Numbered from the stretch's first letter, positions 26,624 to 36,867 are shown. The stretch: DNA of 64,000 nt from CAVWDU01 sp963840725 (GCA_963840725.1 CAWIZY010000009.1:124001-188000); one strand, 5' to 3'. Notes: generated by a model not told the origin, from the letters alone. Numbers and translations are program-made.

Positions 26624-28519
26624 TTATTGCTCAAAGAGTGTATTAATTTCGCCAGTGGTGAGCGGATGATATGCACTCCGGCGTTCCTCAAAGAGGGTCA
26701 GTGCCAGGTCGCGGTCCTGCCCATTGGCAACCAGCGCCGCGTAAACCGGTTTGATCAGACGGGTGCGGCCGTGCCGGGACAGGTGGTCCTTCATGGCGGG
26801 ATAGGCCGGCAAGTGGCGACGTTCGGCGACCTGGATAAACCAGGCCCTGGCGATTTCCGCGTTGCGCGACGCACTGAAGCCAAAATGCGCGTCAATCGCT
26901 TCCAGTGCCTCGTCGCTCATGTCCTGCGGAAGACTGTTTATGAAGTTCACCGTAGCCTGCGGGCTCCATGCCTGGGGATCGAGCTCGGCAAGACTCACCT
27001 CACCCCCCGCAACACCGATCGCAGCGGTGGCTGCATTTTCGAGAGCAGGGGAAACGGGTGGCACGAAATCGGCCGGCATTCCAGGATCGTACAACCATTC
27101 TGCGGCCTGCTCACGGCGGTAAATCCCTGGCCGGGAACTGAGCAGTTTCCGATCCAGGAAATCCAGGAACGTCTCCGTGGTAATAGATTGCCATGCGAAG
27201 GTGGCGAAATAGTCCGCCATGAATGAGTCAAACACCTCCCGACCAAATTGCTTCTCCATGTGTTCGAGGAAAAACTGGCCCTTGGCGTACTGCAAACCCT
27301 CTTGCGGGCTTTCGCCGTCTTCTGGCAGCACTTTCGGTGCCAGGGGCTGAAATCGAGCGGGGACGGTGTCCAAATCGGCCAACAGGCTGTTGTAGGACAG
27401 CACGCGTTCTTCGTTGGCCCGGTCCACGCCGTAGAGCTCTTCCATCAGGCGCGCCTCCAGGTAGCTGGTGGTGCCCTCGTTGAGCCAGATGTCCCGCCAG
27501 GTGGCATTGGTGACCAGGTTGCCGGACCACGAGTGTGCCAACTCATGAGCGATCAGGGATACCAGGCTGCGGTCGCCCGCCAGAACGCTGGGAGTGATGA
27601 AAGACAGCCGGGGGTTTTCCATGCCGCCGAACGGAAAGCTCGGCGGCAGAATCAACAGGTCGTAGCGTCCCCATTCGTAAGGGCCGAAGCGCCGCTCGGC
27701 CAGGTCGAGCATGTCCTGCGTACCGGCAAACTCGTAGGCGGAAGCCTCGAGCAATTCGGGTTCAGTGTAGACGCCAGTGTCCTCGCCAATCGGCTCGAAG
27801 AACAGGTTGCCCACGGCAATGGCCAGCAGGTACGACGGAATCGGTTGCGGCATCTCAAACCGATAAACGCCTGTTCGCGGCGCCGCCGGATCATTGTTCG
27901 CGCTCATCAAGGCCAGCATGTCGTCGGGTGTGCGGATCGTTGCCTCGTAGGTAAAGCGGACTGAGGGCGTATCCTGCAGCGGGACCCAACTGCGCGCGTG
28001 GATGGCCTGCGACTGCGAGAACATCATCGGGTGTTCGCCACCGGTGGTCAGTGAGGCGGGTAACCATTGTAATGCGGTGGCCTCGGGCGCTGTGCGGTAG
28101 GCCAGTGTCAGGTCGAACCCACCCTGGGGATCGAAATCTTCCGGCAGCGTCACCGTCAGGGGCTGGCCCAGCACGTCATCGCGCTCACCGAGTGCAAATG
28201 AAGCTGGCCGCGGGGCTTCTCCCGGTATCATGACTGTCGCGGAATCAATAGTGAGATCGCGGGTATCGAGCACCACTTCGCGCGCGAGCGGCGACAGGTT
28301 GAGCATGCGTAGCGTGGCAGTCCCGTGCAGTTCACGCTGGTCAAAATCGACCGCGAGATCCAGTATCAGGTGATCGGTGATGAAAGCGTCGGTATTGGCA
28401 ACGGAGTAGTAGTCATGGGCCGGATCATAAGACCCGCCCGGCGCTACATCACAGGCTGACAGAATAAGTGAGAGCGCCAGCGCGGACAGGGCTGGAAGGG
28501 TTGATATTCTGCTCATCAT
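26624..28519 (-). CDS. M1-family zinc aminopeptidase, lipoprotein
   Basis: This 631-residue protein has a lipoprotein signal with lipobox LSAC (Cys 23). An M1 N-terminal beta-saddle, GGMEN near residue 301 and the zinc motif HELAHSWSGN (about 327) with WLNEGTTSYLE (about 348) follow. The C-terminal helical domain is similar to leukotriene-A4-hydrolase-type enzymes (AIDAHFGFSASRNAEIARAW). All catalytic residues are present, so it should trim N-terminal residues from peptides at the envelope. It complements the proline-directed peptidases upstream but is not in the same operon. Confidence 0.95.
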   Translation of the reverse strand: MMSRISTLPALSALALSLILSACDVAPGGSYDPAHDYYSVANTDAFITDHLILDLAVDFDQRELHGTATLRMLNLSPLAREVVLDTRDLTIDSATVMIPGEAPRPASFALGERDDVLGQPLTVTLPEDFDPQGGFDLTLAYRTAPEATALQWLPASLTTGGEHPMMFSQSQAIHARSWVPLQDTPSVRFTYEATIRTPDDMLALMSANNDPAAPRTGVYRFEMPQPIPSYLLAIAVGNLFFEPIGEDTGVYTEPELLEASAYEFAGTQDMLDLAERRFGPYEWGRYDLLILPPSFPFGGMENPRLSFITPSVLAGDRSLVSLIAHELAHSWSGNLVTNATWRDIWLNEGTTSYLEARLMEELYGVDRANEERVLSYNSLLADLDTVPARFQPLAPKVLPEDGESPQEGLQYAKGQFFLEHMEKQFGREVFDSFMADYFATFAWQSITTETFLDFLDRKLLSSRPGIYRREQAAEWLYDPGMPADFVPPVSPALENAATAAIGVAGGEVSLAELDPQAWSPQATVNFINSLPQDMSDEALEAIDAHFGFSASRNAEIARAWFIQVAERRHLPAYPAMKDHLSRHGRTRLIKPVYAALVANGQDRDLALTLFEERRSAYHPLTTGEINTLFEQ

Positions 28520-28957
28520 GGTTTGGTTACCGGCCTGGAGACGGCGCGTAGTATAGTGGATGTAAGGCCCTGAAGTCTCGAGGCCGGGTCAACACCTTCC
28601 GGCGCAGGGATCATGAACAGCGTCACCAAGAACAGTCTTGATCTGAACGGTGTCTGCTTACTAATTACGGCGCCGGCTTTACCCGTGGGGCCAGTGGTTC
28701 AGGGTTGTCAGGGTAACTAACTGCATCTAGGAGGCCCCGCACCATCGTGCAATTCAATGCATACGGAATCCAGCACAGAAAATGCAGTACTAGGGCAGCC
28801 TGGAAAGCTCAGGAGTCAATCTATTCTCCTCGTATAGACCCCCTGCTTATTGTTGGCTGACGTGGTAGGGCCACCACTTCTTTGTACCCACCTCAGATGA
28901 CAGACCTCGATGCAGGAGTAGGCGGGGCCGTCTATATCTTCTGTTATCAGCGCACGG
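28520..28957. other. Gene-free stretch
   Basis: This 438-bp stretch lies between the start of the M1 gene and the stop of the serine-hydrolase gene. No coding frame, repeat array or clear terminator was found. A GTATAGTGG at about 28551 could be a -10 box for the M1 gene's opposite flank, but this is weak. Confidence 0.4.
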
Positions 28958-30181
28958 CTAGCGAACCGCTTCGCAAATCGCCGCGAAAAAATCGAGGTCT
29001 TTCACTGGCGTGCTTCCTTCTGGTTTCGATCTTGCACTCCAGATGGCGATGACGACGTTCTCACCGGGGTTGACGTAGATCTCCTGGCCGAAGATACCGA
29101 GGGCTTCGTAGGCGCCCCGGTGAATCTCCGCTTCGGTTTCCTCAACCGGCCAGAACATATAACCGTAGGGGACCATTTCGTCGCCGATCTTTTTAGGTGT
29201 GCTGGCTGCATCGATCCACCCCTCTGGCAGGATCTGCTCTCCGCCGGCAATACCATCGTTGAGCAGGAACAGGCCGAAGCGGGCGTAGTCGCGCAGCGTC
29301 GCGGACAACCCGCTGCCGCCGACTTCGGTGCCGCCAGGCGAGTCCAGCCACCAGTTGGCGTCCGCTTCCATGCCGAACTTGGCCCAGATCTTTTCCGCGA
29401 GATAGTCGGCAAGCGTCTTGCCGGTGGCAGCGGCGACCAGGGCGGCAACGACCTGTGTTTCGCCGGTGCTGTAGTTCCAGCGTGAGCCGGGTTCGGCGGC
29501 GCGCGGCAGGCTGGCCATGACTTCGAGCATGCCACCCGGCTGTTGCGCGATCTGAGCTTCAAGCAAGGCGCGTCGGTCAGACGTTGGGTCCGTGTAAGTC
29601 TCATTCCATTGCACTCCGGATGCCATTTGCAACAGGTGCCGCACCGACACACCGTCGTACGCTGTGCTTTTGAGTTCGGCAACGTAGTCGGCGACTGAAT
29701 CGTCAATACTCTTGATGTAACCGTCCTTGATGGCTGCCCCAACGAGGATCGCCGTTATGGACTTGACGACCGACATGGACATCCAGCGGCTGTTCTCGTC
29801 ATTGCCGAGTTGGTACGTCTCGTAAACGATCTCGCCATCCTTGATGGCGACGATGCCGCTGACCCGATTGAGTGAGGTGTAGTCATACAGGTCGAAGAGC
29901 TGGTCGCCTGACGAAAAACTCAATTTTTCGATGGGCGTTTTACTGTACGGCAACGGGTATACCGTCTTGCCGCGTTGTACCTGCCGGGTTGCAAACAGCC
30001 GGTCAATGTTGCGGAACGTATTGGCCTGCAGGTCCGGCATCAGCGCCCCGTCATAGATTTCGCGCGCAGTGCCAATGGGCTCGGCTGCGTGTCGGTAACC
30101 GGGCGCCTCGTCGGCGATAGAGGGGATAACAACCGCGAGCATCGCCGCGATCATTAATAGTGCCGTGGTATCGAAGGTCAT
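28958..30181 (-). CDS. Serine hydrolase, beta-lactamase class C/DD-peptidase fold
   Basis: The 407-residue protein has an N-terminal hydrophobic signal (ALLMIAAMLAVVIPSIA). The active-site SxxK is in MSVVKSITA (about residue 138), a YST triad element in WNYSTGE takes the place of YxN, and a C-terminal region GAYEALGIFGQEIYVNP occupies the position of the KTG box. This family includes esterases, amidases and penicillin-binding-like enzymes. The typical beta-lactamase HxG motif is altered, so antibiotic hydrolysis should not be assumed. No Shine-Dalgarno is strong. Confidence 0.9.
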   Translation of the reverse strand: MTFDTTALLMIAAMLAVVIPSIADEAPGYRHAAEPIGTAREIYDGALMPDLQANTFRNIDRLFATRQVQRGKTVYPLPYSKTPIEKLSFSSGDQLFDLYDYTSLNRVSGIVAIKDGEIVYETYQLGNDENSRWMSMSVVKSITAILVGAAIKDGYIKSIDDSVADYVAELKSTAYDGVSVRHLLQMASGVQWNETYTDPTSDRRALLEAQIAQQPGGMLEVMASLPRAAEPGSRWNYSTGETQVVAALVAAATGKTLADYLAEKIWAKFGMEADANWWLDSPGGTEVGGSGLSATLRDYARFGLFLLNDGIAGGEQILPEGWIDAASTPKKIGDEMVPYGYMFWPVEETEAEIHRGAYEALGIFGQEIYVNPGENVVIAIWSARSKPEGSTPVKDLDFFAAICEAVR

Positions 30182-30540
30182 AGTTTTAACTACACTCTTT
30201 GTTTTTGTCTCTGGTACTGATTCGGTTCTTTGTACGCTGGTTTAGCTGGCAGCCCCCGGGCGATGATTGCATCGCTGTCGATCTCTGGACAGTCGAAGGC
30301 TGGGAACGGTTGGTCGATAAGTGTAACGTAAATCAATACCCGGGGATCGCCATGGGTAGCTTGGATGGTTTGCCTGAAAACCCAGCAGGGCTCCGCTGAG
30401 CGCATTGCCATTGTTCAGAGGTGCCCCAGCTAGGGAGTGGGCCTGAATCCAGAAAATGCGCCTAAGCTAAGATGCCTCTTGAACTATTTGCTGGTTTCAC
30501 TATCTTTAATGTAAAGGCAGTAAAAGGTGTGCAGCAGCTG
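30182..30540. other. Gene-free divergent region before the copper-efflux genes
   Basis: This stretch contains the start regions of the serine hydrolase and of the copper operon. It holds a copy of intergenic repeat family 2 at 30396-30433. No CueR or CusR box was recognised with confidence. Confidence 0.4.
30396..30433 (+). repeat. Intergenic repeat family 2, copy a
   Basis: The sequence CTGAGCGCATTGCC...TTGTTCAG is repeated exactly (23 bp) on the other strand at 39934-39956. The extended form ending GAGGTGCCCC recurs with changes at 40044-40083. Confidence 0.7.
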
Positions 30541-30906
30541 ATGGCAGACAGCCGGCTCAAATTCTTGACCGTGGTACTGATGCTTCTTGTCTATGCAGGC
30601 CAGTCTTGGGCAGTGCTGGATGTGGCCTGTGCCAAGGTTCAGGACTCCAGCCTGCATTCCGTGCATGATGGCATGCCGGAGGGCATGCAGCACGCAGACC
30701 ACCAGCAGGCTGCTAATCCAGATGCCTGTGACTGCTGCGATATGGACCGGTGTTCAATCGGCCACTGCAGTTCTGTGCTGGCCGCGGCAATTGATCAACA
30801 GCCGGCGCCGGCCGCGTTTGTGGCCGAGTTATATCGTGCCTTGCGTCCCCCTCCTTACCCGGCTGCAGACCAGGCCGCCCTGTTTCGTCCACCCATTTTC
30901 CGCTGA
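30541..30906 (+). CDS. Cys/His-rich exported protein leading the copper-efflux genes
   Basis: From ATG 30541 the product has 121 residues: a signal peptide (LTVVLMLLVYAGQSWA), a His-rich stretch (HSVHDGMPEGMQHADHQQ) and a Cys cluster (DACDCCDMDRCSIGHC). An upstream start in the same frame (30472) would add 23 residues without changing the signal. Small exported proteins of this kind often precede cus/czc-type efflux operons and probably bind the metal in the periplasm. The assignment to copper or silver rests on the CusA methionines downstream. The exact start is uncertain. Confidence 0.75.
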   Translation: MADSRLKFLTVVLMLLVYAGQSWAVLDVACAKVQDSSLHSVHDGMPEGMQHADHQQAANPDACDCCDMDRCSIGHCSSVLAAAIDQQPAPAAFVAELYRALRPPPYPAADQAALFRPPIFR

Positions 30907-31021
30907 CACGGCGGCAGTGCGCCTGAAATTCAGGCGTATGCCGCGGCTGTGAGCGGGAGTTTTGCACTCCCGAAAGACGAGTAGAAGCGCGCATGCCCAA
31001 ATGCGTGGCACGGGAGTGACC

Positions 31022-32356
31022 ATGAAAAAAATCCTGTTAAGCCTGCTGCTGTTCTGGCCCGGTTTCGCTGTCTGCGCGGACAGTGGTGCAGGCCTGCTGA
31101 CGATGGGAAAAGCCATTTCGCTGGCGATCAGCGGCGACCCCTGGTTGACCGGCAGCGAATTTCGCCAGCAGGCGCTGGCAGACGAGGCGGTGGCAAGCGC
31201 CAGCCTCCCCGACCCGAAGCTCAGCTTCACTGCCAGAAACTTCCCGGTGGATACCTTCGATATCAACCAGGAGCCCATGACGCAGGTTGGTGTGGGTATC
31301 AGCCAGATTTTTCCGCGCGGCGACAGTCGTGAGCTGGGCCGGCAACAGAAACAACAGCTTTCCCAACAGGAACCGCTGCTGCGAGCCGACCGGCGGGCAA
31401 AGGTAACGGCCGTGGTGGCTCGGCTCTGGCTGGAGATCTATCGCGCCGGGGAGTCCATCGACCTGATCGAGCGCAGCCGTGAATTGTTTGGCTACCTGGT
31501 GGATGCAGCCCGCGCCAGCTACTCCAGCGCACTGGGGCGGGCCCGGCAGCAGGATCTTATACGCGCACAGCTCGAGCTCACCAGGCTGGAGGATCGCCTG
31601 ACTGAGTTGCAGCTGCAGCGGGAGTCCGCAGAGCGGCAGTTGTCAGAGTGGGTCGGGATTGCCGCGGGTATGCCGCTGGCACCGGAGCCCCCCTCTATGG
31701 CAACGGCATTGCCGTCAGCTCAGTTGTTGGCACAGAGCAGGGCTGAACAGACGAGCTGGGAGTTGTTGAAGGCGCACCCGGCGCTCGCTGCTTTCGACCA
31801 GCGGATCGCGGCGATGTCTACCAGGATTGACCTGGCGCGGCAGAAATACCGGCCGGAATGGGGGCTCACCGCAAGCTATGGCTATCGCGATGACGACCCC
31901 GCGGGGCGCGACCGGGCCGACCTGGTCACGTTGGGCGTGGTCGTGGACCTGCCCCTGTTTACCGGCAACCGGCAGGACAGGGAATACGAAGCTGCGGTGG
32001 CCCGGGCTGAAGCACTGAAAACCGAAAAGCAACTGATGGCGCGGCAAATGGTCGCTGAGCTGCAGTCCGCAGCGGTGCGGCTGCAGCGGCTGGGCGAGCG
32101 CAACAGGCTCTACAGCGAGGAATTGCTGCCGCAGATGGCGGAACAGGCCGAAGCCGCGTTGAGCGCATACAACAACGACGACGGCGATTTCTCCGAGGCA
32201 GTGCGCGCGCGCATCGCCGAACTCGATGCGCGGCTGGCTGCCCTGTCGCTGGCAGTGGAGCGCCAGCAGGTCGTCGCGCAGATAAATTACCTGCTGGCTG
32301 GAGTCGGCAATACGCCGGTGGATCCCGGGACAGACTTTACAGGTACAGGAAAATGA
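31022..32356 (+). CDS. cusC: TolC-family outer-membrane channel of a heavy-metal efflux system
   Basis: ATG 31022 opens a signal peptide (KKILLSLLLFWPGFAVCA). The 444-residue mature region consists of two OEP repeats of long helices (QQALADEAVASASLPDPKL, and LARQKYRPEWGLTASYGYRD in the second half). Heptad-rich helices (LTRLEDRLTELQLQRESAER) fit the trimeric tunnel. The gene symbol is by position: it directly precedes the adaptor and the CusA-type pump, with a four-base ATGA overlap to the adaptor. An upstream in-frame TTG has no signal peptide and was not used. Confidence 0.9.
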   Translation: MKKILLSLLLFWPGFAVCADSGAGLLTMGKAISLAISGDPWLTGSEFRQQALADEAVASASLPDPKLSFTARNFPVDTFDINQEPMTQVGVGISQIFPRGDSRELGRQQKQQLSQQEPLLRADRRAKVTAVVARLWLEIYRAGESIDLIERSRELFGYLVDAARASYSSALGRARQQDLIRAQLELTRLEDRLTELQLQRESAERQLSEWVGIAAGMPLAPEPPSMATALPSAQLLAQSRAEQTSWELLKAHPALAAFDQRIAAMSTRIDLARQKYRPEWGLTASYGYRDDDPAGRDRADLVTLGVVVDLPLFTGNRQDREYEAAVARAEALKTEKQLMARQMVAELQSAAVRLQRLGERNRLYSEELLPQMAEQAEAALSAYNNDDGDFSEAVRARIAELDARLAALSLAVERQQVVAQINYLLAGVGNTPVDPGTDFTGTGK

Positions 32357-33693
32357 ATAGTGCAGTGAAGCTGGTAATTTCTGCGGTGGTTGGTGTCGCC
32401 ATTGGCGCCCTGGTGACGACCGTGTTGACCGACCGGAACAAGGATATTGCTGAAGGCGCGGATCGCGAGCCGCTTTATTGGGCGGCCCCTATGGACCCCG
32501 GTTACCGTCGCGACGAGCCGGGCAAGTCGCCGATGGGCATGGACCTGGTACCTGTCTATGAGGAAGGTGGTGCAGGGGATTCACCGGGAATGGTGGAGAT
32601 TTCACCACAGGTGGTGAACAACCTCGGCGTGCGCACCGCCGAGGTCAGCTCCGGCCGGCTGGGCGCGAGTGTGGATACGGTGGGTTACGTACAGTACGAC
32701 CAGGATCGCCTGGTTCACGTCCACCCCAGGGTGGCCGGCTGGATAGAGGCGCTCTACGTCAAGGCGGCGGGCGACCCGGTGAAAAACGGCGAGCCGCTGT
32801 ACACGCTGTACTCCCCGACCCTGGTGAACGCCCAGGAGGAATTTCTGCTCGCCGTAAAACGCGGGAACGACATGCTTGTCGAGGCTGCGGCAGACCGCCT
32901 GAGAGCCCTGCAGGTGCGCTCCGCGGCGATACAGGGGCTGCGGGAGACAGCTACAGTCAGTCGCTCGATCACCCTGTATGCGCCCCAGGACGGGGTGGTC
33001 GACAACCTCAAGGCCAGGGAGGGCATGTACGTGGAGCCGGGCATGAAGATCATGTCCATAGGCACACTGGAATATGTCTGGGTGATCGCCGAGGTCTTCG
33101 AGCGCCAGGCCGCGCTGGTGCAGGTGGGCGACCCGGTGCGTATGCGCCTGGATTACCTGCCCGGCAGGCTGTGGCGGGGCGAGGTCGATTACATCTATCC
33201 CTCCCTGAACCCGAGTACCCGCACCCTGCAAGTGCGGGTACGCCTGGCAAACCCGGACGCCTACCTGCGTCCCGGGATGTTCGCGCAGATGGAGATCGAC
33301 ACGCAGCCCGGTGCCCAGGCCCTGCTGATCCCGCGGGAGGCCCTGATTCGCACAGAAGGGCAGTCGCGGGTCGTACTGGCGCTGGGCAAAGGGCGTTTTA
33401 AGTCGGTCGCGGTCGAAGTGGGGCGCATATCGGGCGACCAGGCTGAGATTGTCTCCGGGCTGGAGCGAGGCGACCGCATTGTGAGCTCGGCGCAATTCCT
33501 GATCGATTCCGAATCCAGCCGCAGCTCGGATTTCCAGCGTATGGACCGTGAACCACCGCCGATGGATGGTGTCGAGCACCAGGCAATGGAGCACTCACCG
33601 CTCCCGGACAATCAGCAGCGTGCCGCGCAGGAGCACAGTGGGCATCACGCCGGGGACGCGGAAGCCGGCCGCCACGGGGAGCACGAACAATGA
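32353..33693 (+). CDS. cusB: RND efflux periplasmic adaptor with N-terminal metal-binding motif
   Basis: The 446-residue membrane-fusion protein has an N-terminal membrane helix (residues 5-25), then a heavy-metal-binding module (YWAAPMDPGYRRDEPGKSPM and GMDLVPVYE) like that of CusB. The barrel-sandwich and alpha-hairpin follow (VHPRVAGWIEALYVKAAGD; LYTLYSPTLVNAQEEFLLAV). A His-rich tail (HHAGDAEAGRHGEHEQ) probably gathers metal. Its stop overlaps the start of the pump gene in ATGA. Confidence 0.92.
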   Translation: MNSAVKLVISAVVGVAIGALVTTVLTDRNKDIAEGADREPLYWAAPMDPGYRRDEPGKSPMGMDLVPVYEEGGAGDSPGMVEISPQVVNNLGVRTAEVSSGRLGASVDTVGYVQYDQDRLVHVHPRVAGWIEALYVKAAGDPVKNGEPLYTLYSPTLVNAQEEFLLAVKRGNDMLVEAAADRLRALQVRSAAIQGLRETATVSRSITLYAPQDGVVDNLKAREGMYVEPGMKIMSIGTLEYVWVIAEVFERQAALVQVGDPVRMRLDYLPGRLWRGEVDYIYPSLNPSTRTLQVRVRLANPDAYLRPGMFAQMEIDTQPGAQALLIPREALIRTEGQSRVVLALGKGRFKSVAVEVGRISGDQAEIVSGLERGDRIVSSAQFLIDSESSRSSDFQRMDREPPPMDGVEHQAMEHSPLPDNQQRAAQEHSGHHAGDAEAGRHGEHEQ

Positions 33694-36600
33694 TCGCGGG
33701 CATTATCCGCTGGTCGATCAACAATCGCTTCTTCGTCCTGCTGGGCACGCTGGTGCTTGTTGTAGTGGGTGTTTGGTCGCTGAAAAACACACCGGTGGAT
33801 GCCATTCCCGACCTCTCCGACGTGCAGGTGATCATCAAGACCAGCTATCCGGGCCAGGCGCCGCAGGTGGTGGAGGACCAGGTAACCTATCCACTGACCG
33901 CCGCCATGCTCTCGGTGCCCGGCGCGGTTACCGTGCGCGGCTACTCGTTCTTCGGTGACTCTTTCGTGTACGTGATTTTCGATGAAGACACCGACCTGTA
34001 CTGGGCGCGCTCCCGGGTGTTGGAATACCTGTCTCAGGTTGCGCCGACCCTCCCGGCCAATGCTCGCCCGCAGCTGGGCCCTGATGCCACCGGGGTTGGC
34101 TGGGTCTACCTTTACGCGCTGGTGGACCGCAGCGGGAAGCACGACATCAGCCAGCTGCGCAGCCTGCAGGACTGGTTTTTGAAGTACGAGCTACAGACAG
34201 TGCCCGGTGTCTCCGAAGTGGCGGCCGTGGGCGGCATGGTCCGGCAGTATCAGGTGCGGGTAGACCCGGACAAGCTGCGCGCTTTCGGTATTCCTTTGGC
34301 ACATATACAGATGGCTATCCAGCGCGGCAACCAGGAAGTGGGTGCTTCGGTGGTGGAGATGGCCGAGGCGGAATACATGGTCCGCGCCACCGGTTACATC
34401 CGGGGGCGCGAGGACCTGACCAATATACCCCTGGGCCTTGACGTCAACGGCACGCCAGTGTTGCTGCGGGATGTCGCAGATATCGGGGTCGGGCCGCAGA
34501 TGCGCCGGGGTATTGCGGAACTGGACGGCGAGGGCGAAACCGTTGGCGGCATCGTGGTCATGCGTTTCGGCGAGAACGCCCGCGACACCATAGCCGGCGT
34601 CAAGGCGCGGCTGGACCGGTTGCAGGACAGCCTGCCCGAGGGTGTTGAGGTGGTGACGGTCTACGATCGCTCCGCGCTGATCGGGCGCGCCGTGAACAAC
34701 CTGTGGCAGAAGTTGCTGGAGGAGTTGCTCGTCGTGGCCCTGGTGTGCGTGGTGTTTCTCTTTCACGTGCGATCATCGCTGGTTGCGATTATCAGCCTGC
34801 CGATCGGCATACTCGCCGCCTTCATCGTGATGCACTGGCAGGGCCTGAACGCCAACATCATGTCACTGGGTGGTATCGCCATCGCCATCGGCGCAATGAT
34901 CGACGGCGCAATCGTGATGATAGAGAACCTGCACAAGCACATGGAACGTACTCCGCTGACTGCGGAAAACCGCTGGCGGGTGGTGGCGGAATCCGCGACG
35001 GAGGTGGGGCCCGCCCTCTTTTTCAGCCTGCTGATTATCACTGTCAGCTTCATTCCGGTGTTTACCCTGCAGGCCCAGGAGGGGCGAATGTTCTCGCCCC
35101 TGGCTTTTACCAAGACCTACGCCATGGGGGCCAGCGCGGCGCTGGCGGTCACCCTGGTTCCCGTATTGATGGGCTTCTTCGTCCGCGGCCGCGTGCGCGC
35201 GGAACAGGACAATCCGGTCAACCGCGCTCTGCTGGCGGCCTATATGCCCCTGCTGCGTGGCGTTTTGCACCACCCCGTGGCAACCGTGTCACTCGCGGCG
35301 CTGCTAACCGTGATCGGTTTTCTGCCAGTCGGCAAGATCGGCAGCGAGTTTATCCCCGATCTCGACGAGGGAGACCTGATGTATATGCCCACTACCTACC
35401 CGGGACTGTCTATAGGCAAGGCGCGCGAGCTGTTGCAGCAGACCGACAAGCTGATCGCCACCGTGCCGGAGGTCAAAACCGTGTTCGGCAAGATAGGTCG
35501 CGCGGATACTGCTACCGACCCTGCGCCGCTGACGATGATTGAGACCTTCATCCAGTTGCGGCCCCGGGACCAGTGGCGAGAGGGCATGAATACGGAAAAA
35601 ATCAAGCGCGAGCTGGACGCCCTGGTCAGGATACCCGGCCTCACCAACGCCTGGGTAATGCCGATCAAGACCCGCATCGATATGCTGGCCACCGGGATCA
35701 AGACGCCGGTGGGTATCAAGGTCGCCGGGCCGGACCTGAAGCAGATCGAGGCCATAGGCAAGCGGCTGGAGGCGGTGCTTACTGAGGTGCCCGGTACTGC
35801 CTCGGTTTATTCCGAGCGGGTCGCGGGCGGGCGCTACATCAAGGTTGATATCCAGCGGGGCAAAGCTGCGCGTTACGGGCTCAATGTGGCCGACGTGCAG
35901 CAGGTGGTGGCCACTGCTATCGGCGGCATGAACGTCACGCAGACGGTGGAGGGCCTGGAACGTTACCCGGTCAACCTGCGCTACCCGCAGGACTACCGCG
36001 ATTCCCCAGAGCAGCTGGCACTGCTGCCGATCCTGACTCCGGGCGGACAGCGTATCGCCCTGGCGGACGTGGCGCACATATACCTGGAGGATGGTCCGCC
36101 GGCGATCAAGAGCGAGAACGCCCGCATTAATGGCTGGACCTTTGTCGACATCGAAGGCGTGGATGTGGGCACCTACGTGCAGCAGGCCATGTCGATAGTG
36201 CAGCAGAAAGTAGCTCTGCCCGCCGGCTACTCCCTCAGCTGGTCGGGGCAGTACGAGTACATGCTGCGAGCAAAGGAAAAGCTGAGGTATGTGGTGCCCC
36301 TGACCCTGCTGATCATTGTTGTGCTGCTATACATGAATTTCCGTAGTTTTGCCGAGGTGGCCATCCTGATGGGCGCACTGCCGCTGGCGATGGCCGGCAG
36401 TATCTGGCTGATGTACCTATTGGATTACAACTTCTCTGTAGCGGTCGGAGTGGGTTTTATCGCCCTGGCCGGGGTGGCGACAGAAACCGGGGTCATCATG
36501 CTGCTCTACCTCAACCAGGCTCATGACCGACTGCTGGCAAACTGCCGGAAAGAGGGTGTTACACCGGGCGTGGAGGCACTGCGCGACTCGGTGCAGCGCG

Positions 36601-36857
36601 GCGCGGGACAGCGCGTGCGCCCGGTGACCATGACGGCCACGGCGACCATCGCTGGCCTGCTGCCGATCATGGTCGGGTCCGGTACCGGCTCCGAAGTCAT
36701 GCGGCGCATCGCTGCGCCCATGGTCGGGGGTATGGTCAGCGCGCTGTTGCTTACGCTGCTGGTACTTCCGGCGATCTACTTCCTGTGGAAAAGGGCGGTT
36801 CTGACGCGACAGGCAAACGAGCGGTACCAGGCGTCGAATATACAATCACAAGGTTAA
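33690..36857 (+). CDS. cusA: Heavy-metal RND pump, CusA type (Cu+/Ag+)
   Basis: The 1055-residue inner-membrane pump has 12 helices and two large periplasmic loops. The N-terminus (TPVDAIPDLSDVQVIIKTSY) and the TM4 proton-relay segment GAMIDGAIVMIEN match the CusA/CzcA family. Three methionines known from E. coli CusA to pass copper and silver are present in equivalent positions: GDLMYMPTT, PLTMIETFIQ and RIDMLATGIK. The pump is therefore Cu/Ag-specific rather than Zn/Co/Cd. It is co-translated with the adaptor. Confidence 0.95.
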   Translation: MIAGIIRWSINNRFFVLLGTLVLVVVGVWSLKNTPVDAIPDLSDVQVIIKTSYPGQAPQVVEDQVTYPLTAAMLSVPGAVTVRGYSFFGDSFVYVIFDEDTDLYWARSRVLEYLSQVAPTLPANARPQLGPDATGVGWVYLYALVDRSGKHDISQLRSLQDWFLKYELQTVPGVSEVAAVGGMVRQYQVRVDPDKLRAFGIPLAHIQMAIQRGNQEVGASVVEMAEAEYMVRATGYIRGREDLTNIPLGLDVNGTPVLLRDVADIGVGPQMRRGIAELDGEGETVGGIVVMRFGENARDTIAGVKARLDRLQDSLPEGVEVVTVYDRSALIGRAVNNLWQKLLEELLVVALVCVVFLFHVRSSLVAIISLPIGILAAFIVMHWQGLNANIMSLGGIAIAIGAMIDGAIVMIENLHKHMERTPLTAENRWRVVAESATEVGPALFFSLLIITVSFIPVFTLQAQEGRMFSPLAFTKTYAMGASAALAVTLVPVLMGFFVRGRVRAEQDNPVNRALLAAYMPLLRGVLHHPVATVSLAALLTVIGFLPVGKIGSEFIPDLDEGDLMYMPTTYPGLSIGKARELLQQTDKLIATVPEVKTVFGKIGRADTATDPAPLTMIETFIQLRPRDQWREGMNTEKIKRELDALVRIPGLTNAWVMPIKTRIDMLATGIKTPVGIKVAGPDLKQIEAIGKRLEAVLTEVPGTASVYSERVAGGRYIKVDIQRGKAARYGLNVADVQQVVATAIGGMNVTQTVEGLERYPVNLRYPQDYRDSPEQLALLPILTPGGQRIALADVAHIYLEDGPPAIKSENARINGWTFVDIEGVDVGTYVQQAMSIVQQKVALPAGYSLSWSGQYEYMLRAKEKLRYVVPLTLLIIVVLLYMNFRSFAEVAILMGALPLAMAGSIWLMYLLDYNFSVAVGVGFIALAGVATETGVIMLLYLNQAHDRLLANCRKEGVTPGVEALRDSVQRGAGQRVRPVTMTATATIAGLLPIMVGSGTGSEVMRRIAAPMVGGMVSALLLTLLVLPAIYFLWKRAVLTRQANERYQASNIQSQG

Positions 36858-36867
36858 GGGAGGACGC

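Noticed and set aside
26253..26669. 138-codon plus-strand frame between VOC and M1 genes
   Set aside because: No start signal, no domain; it runs into the end of the M1 gene on the other strand.
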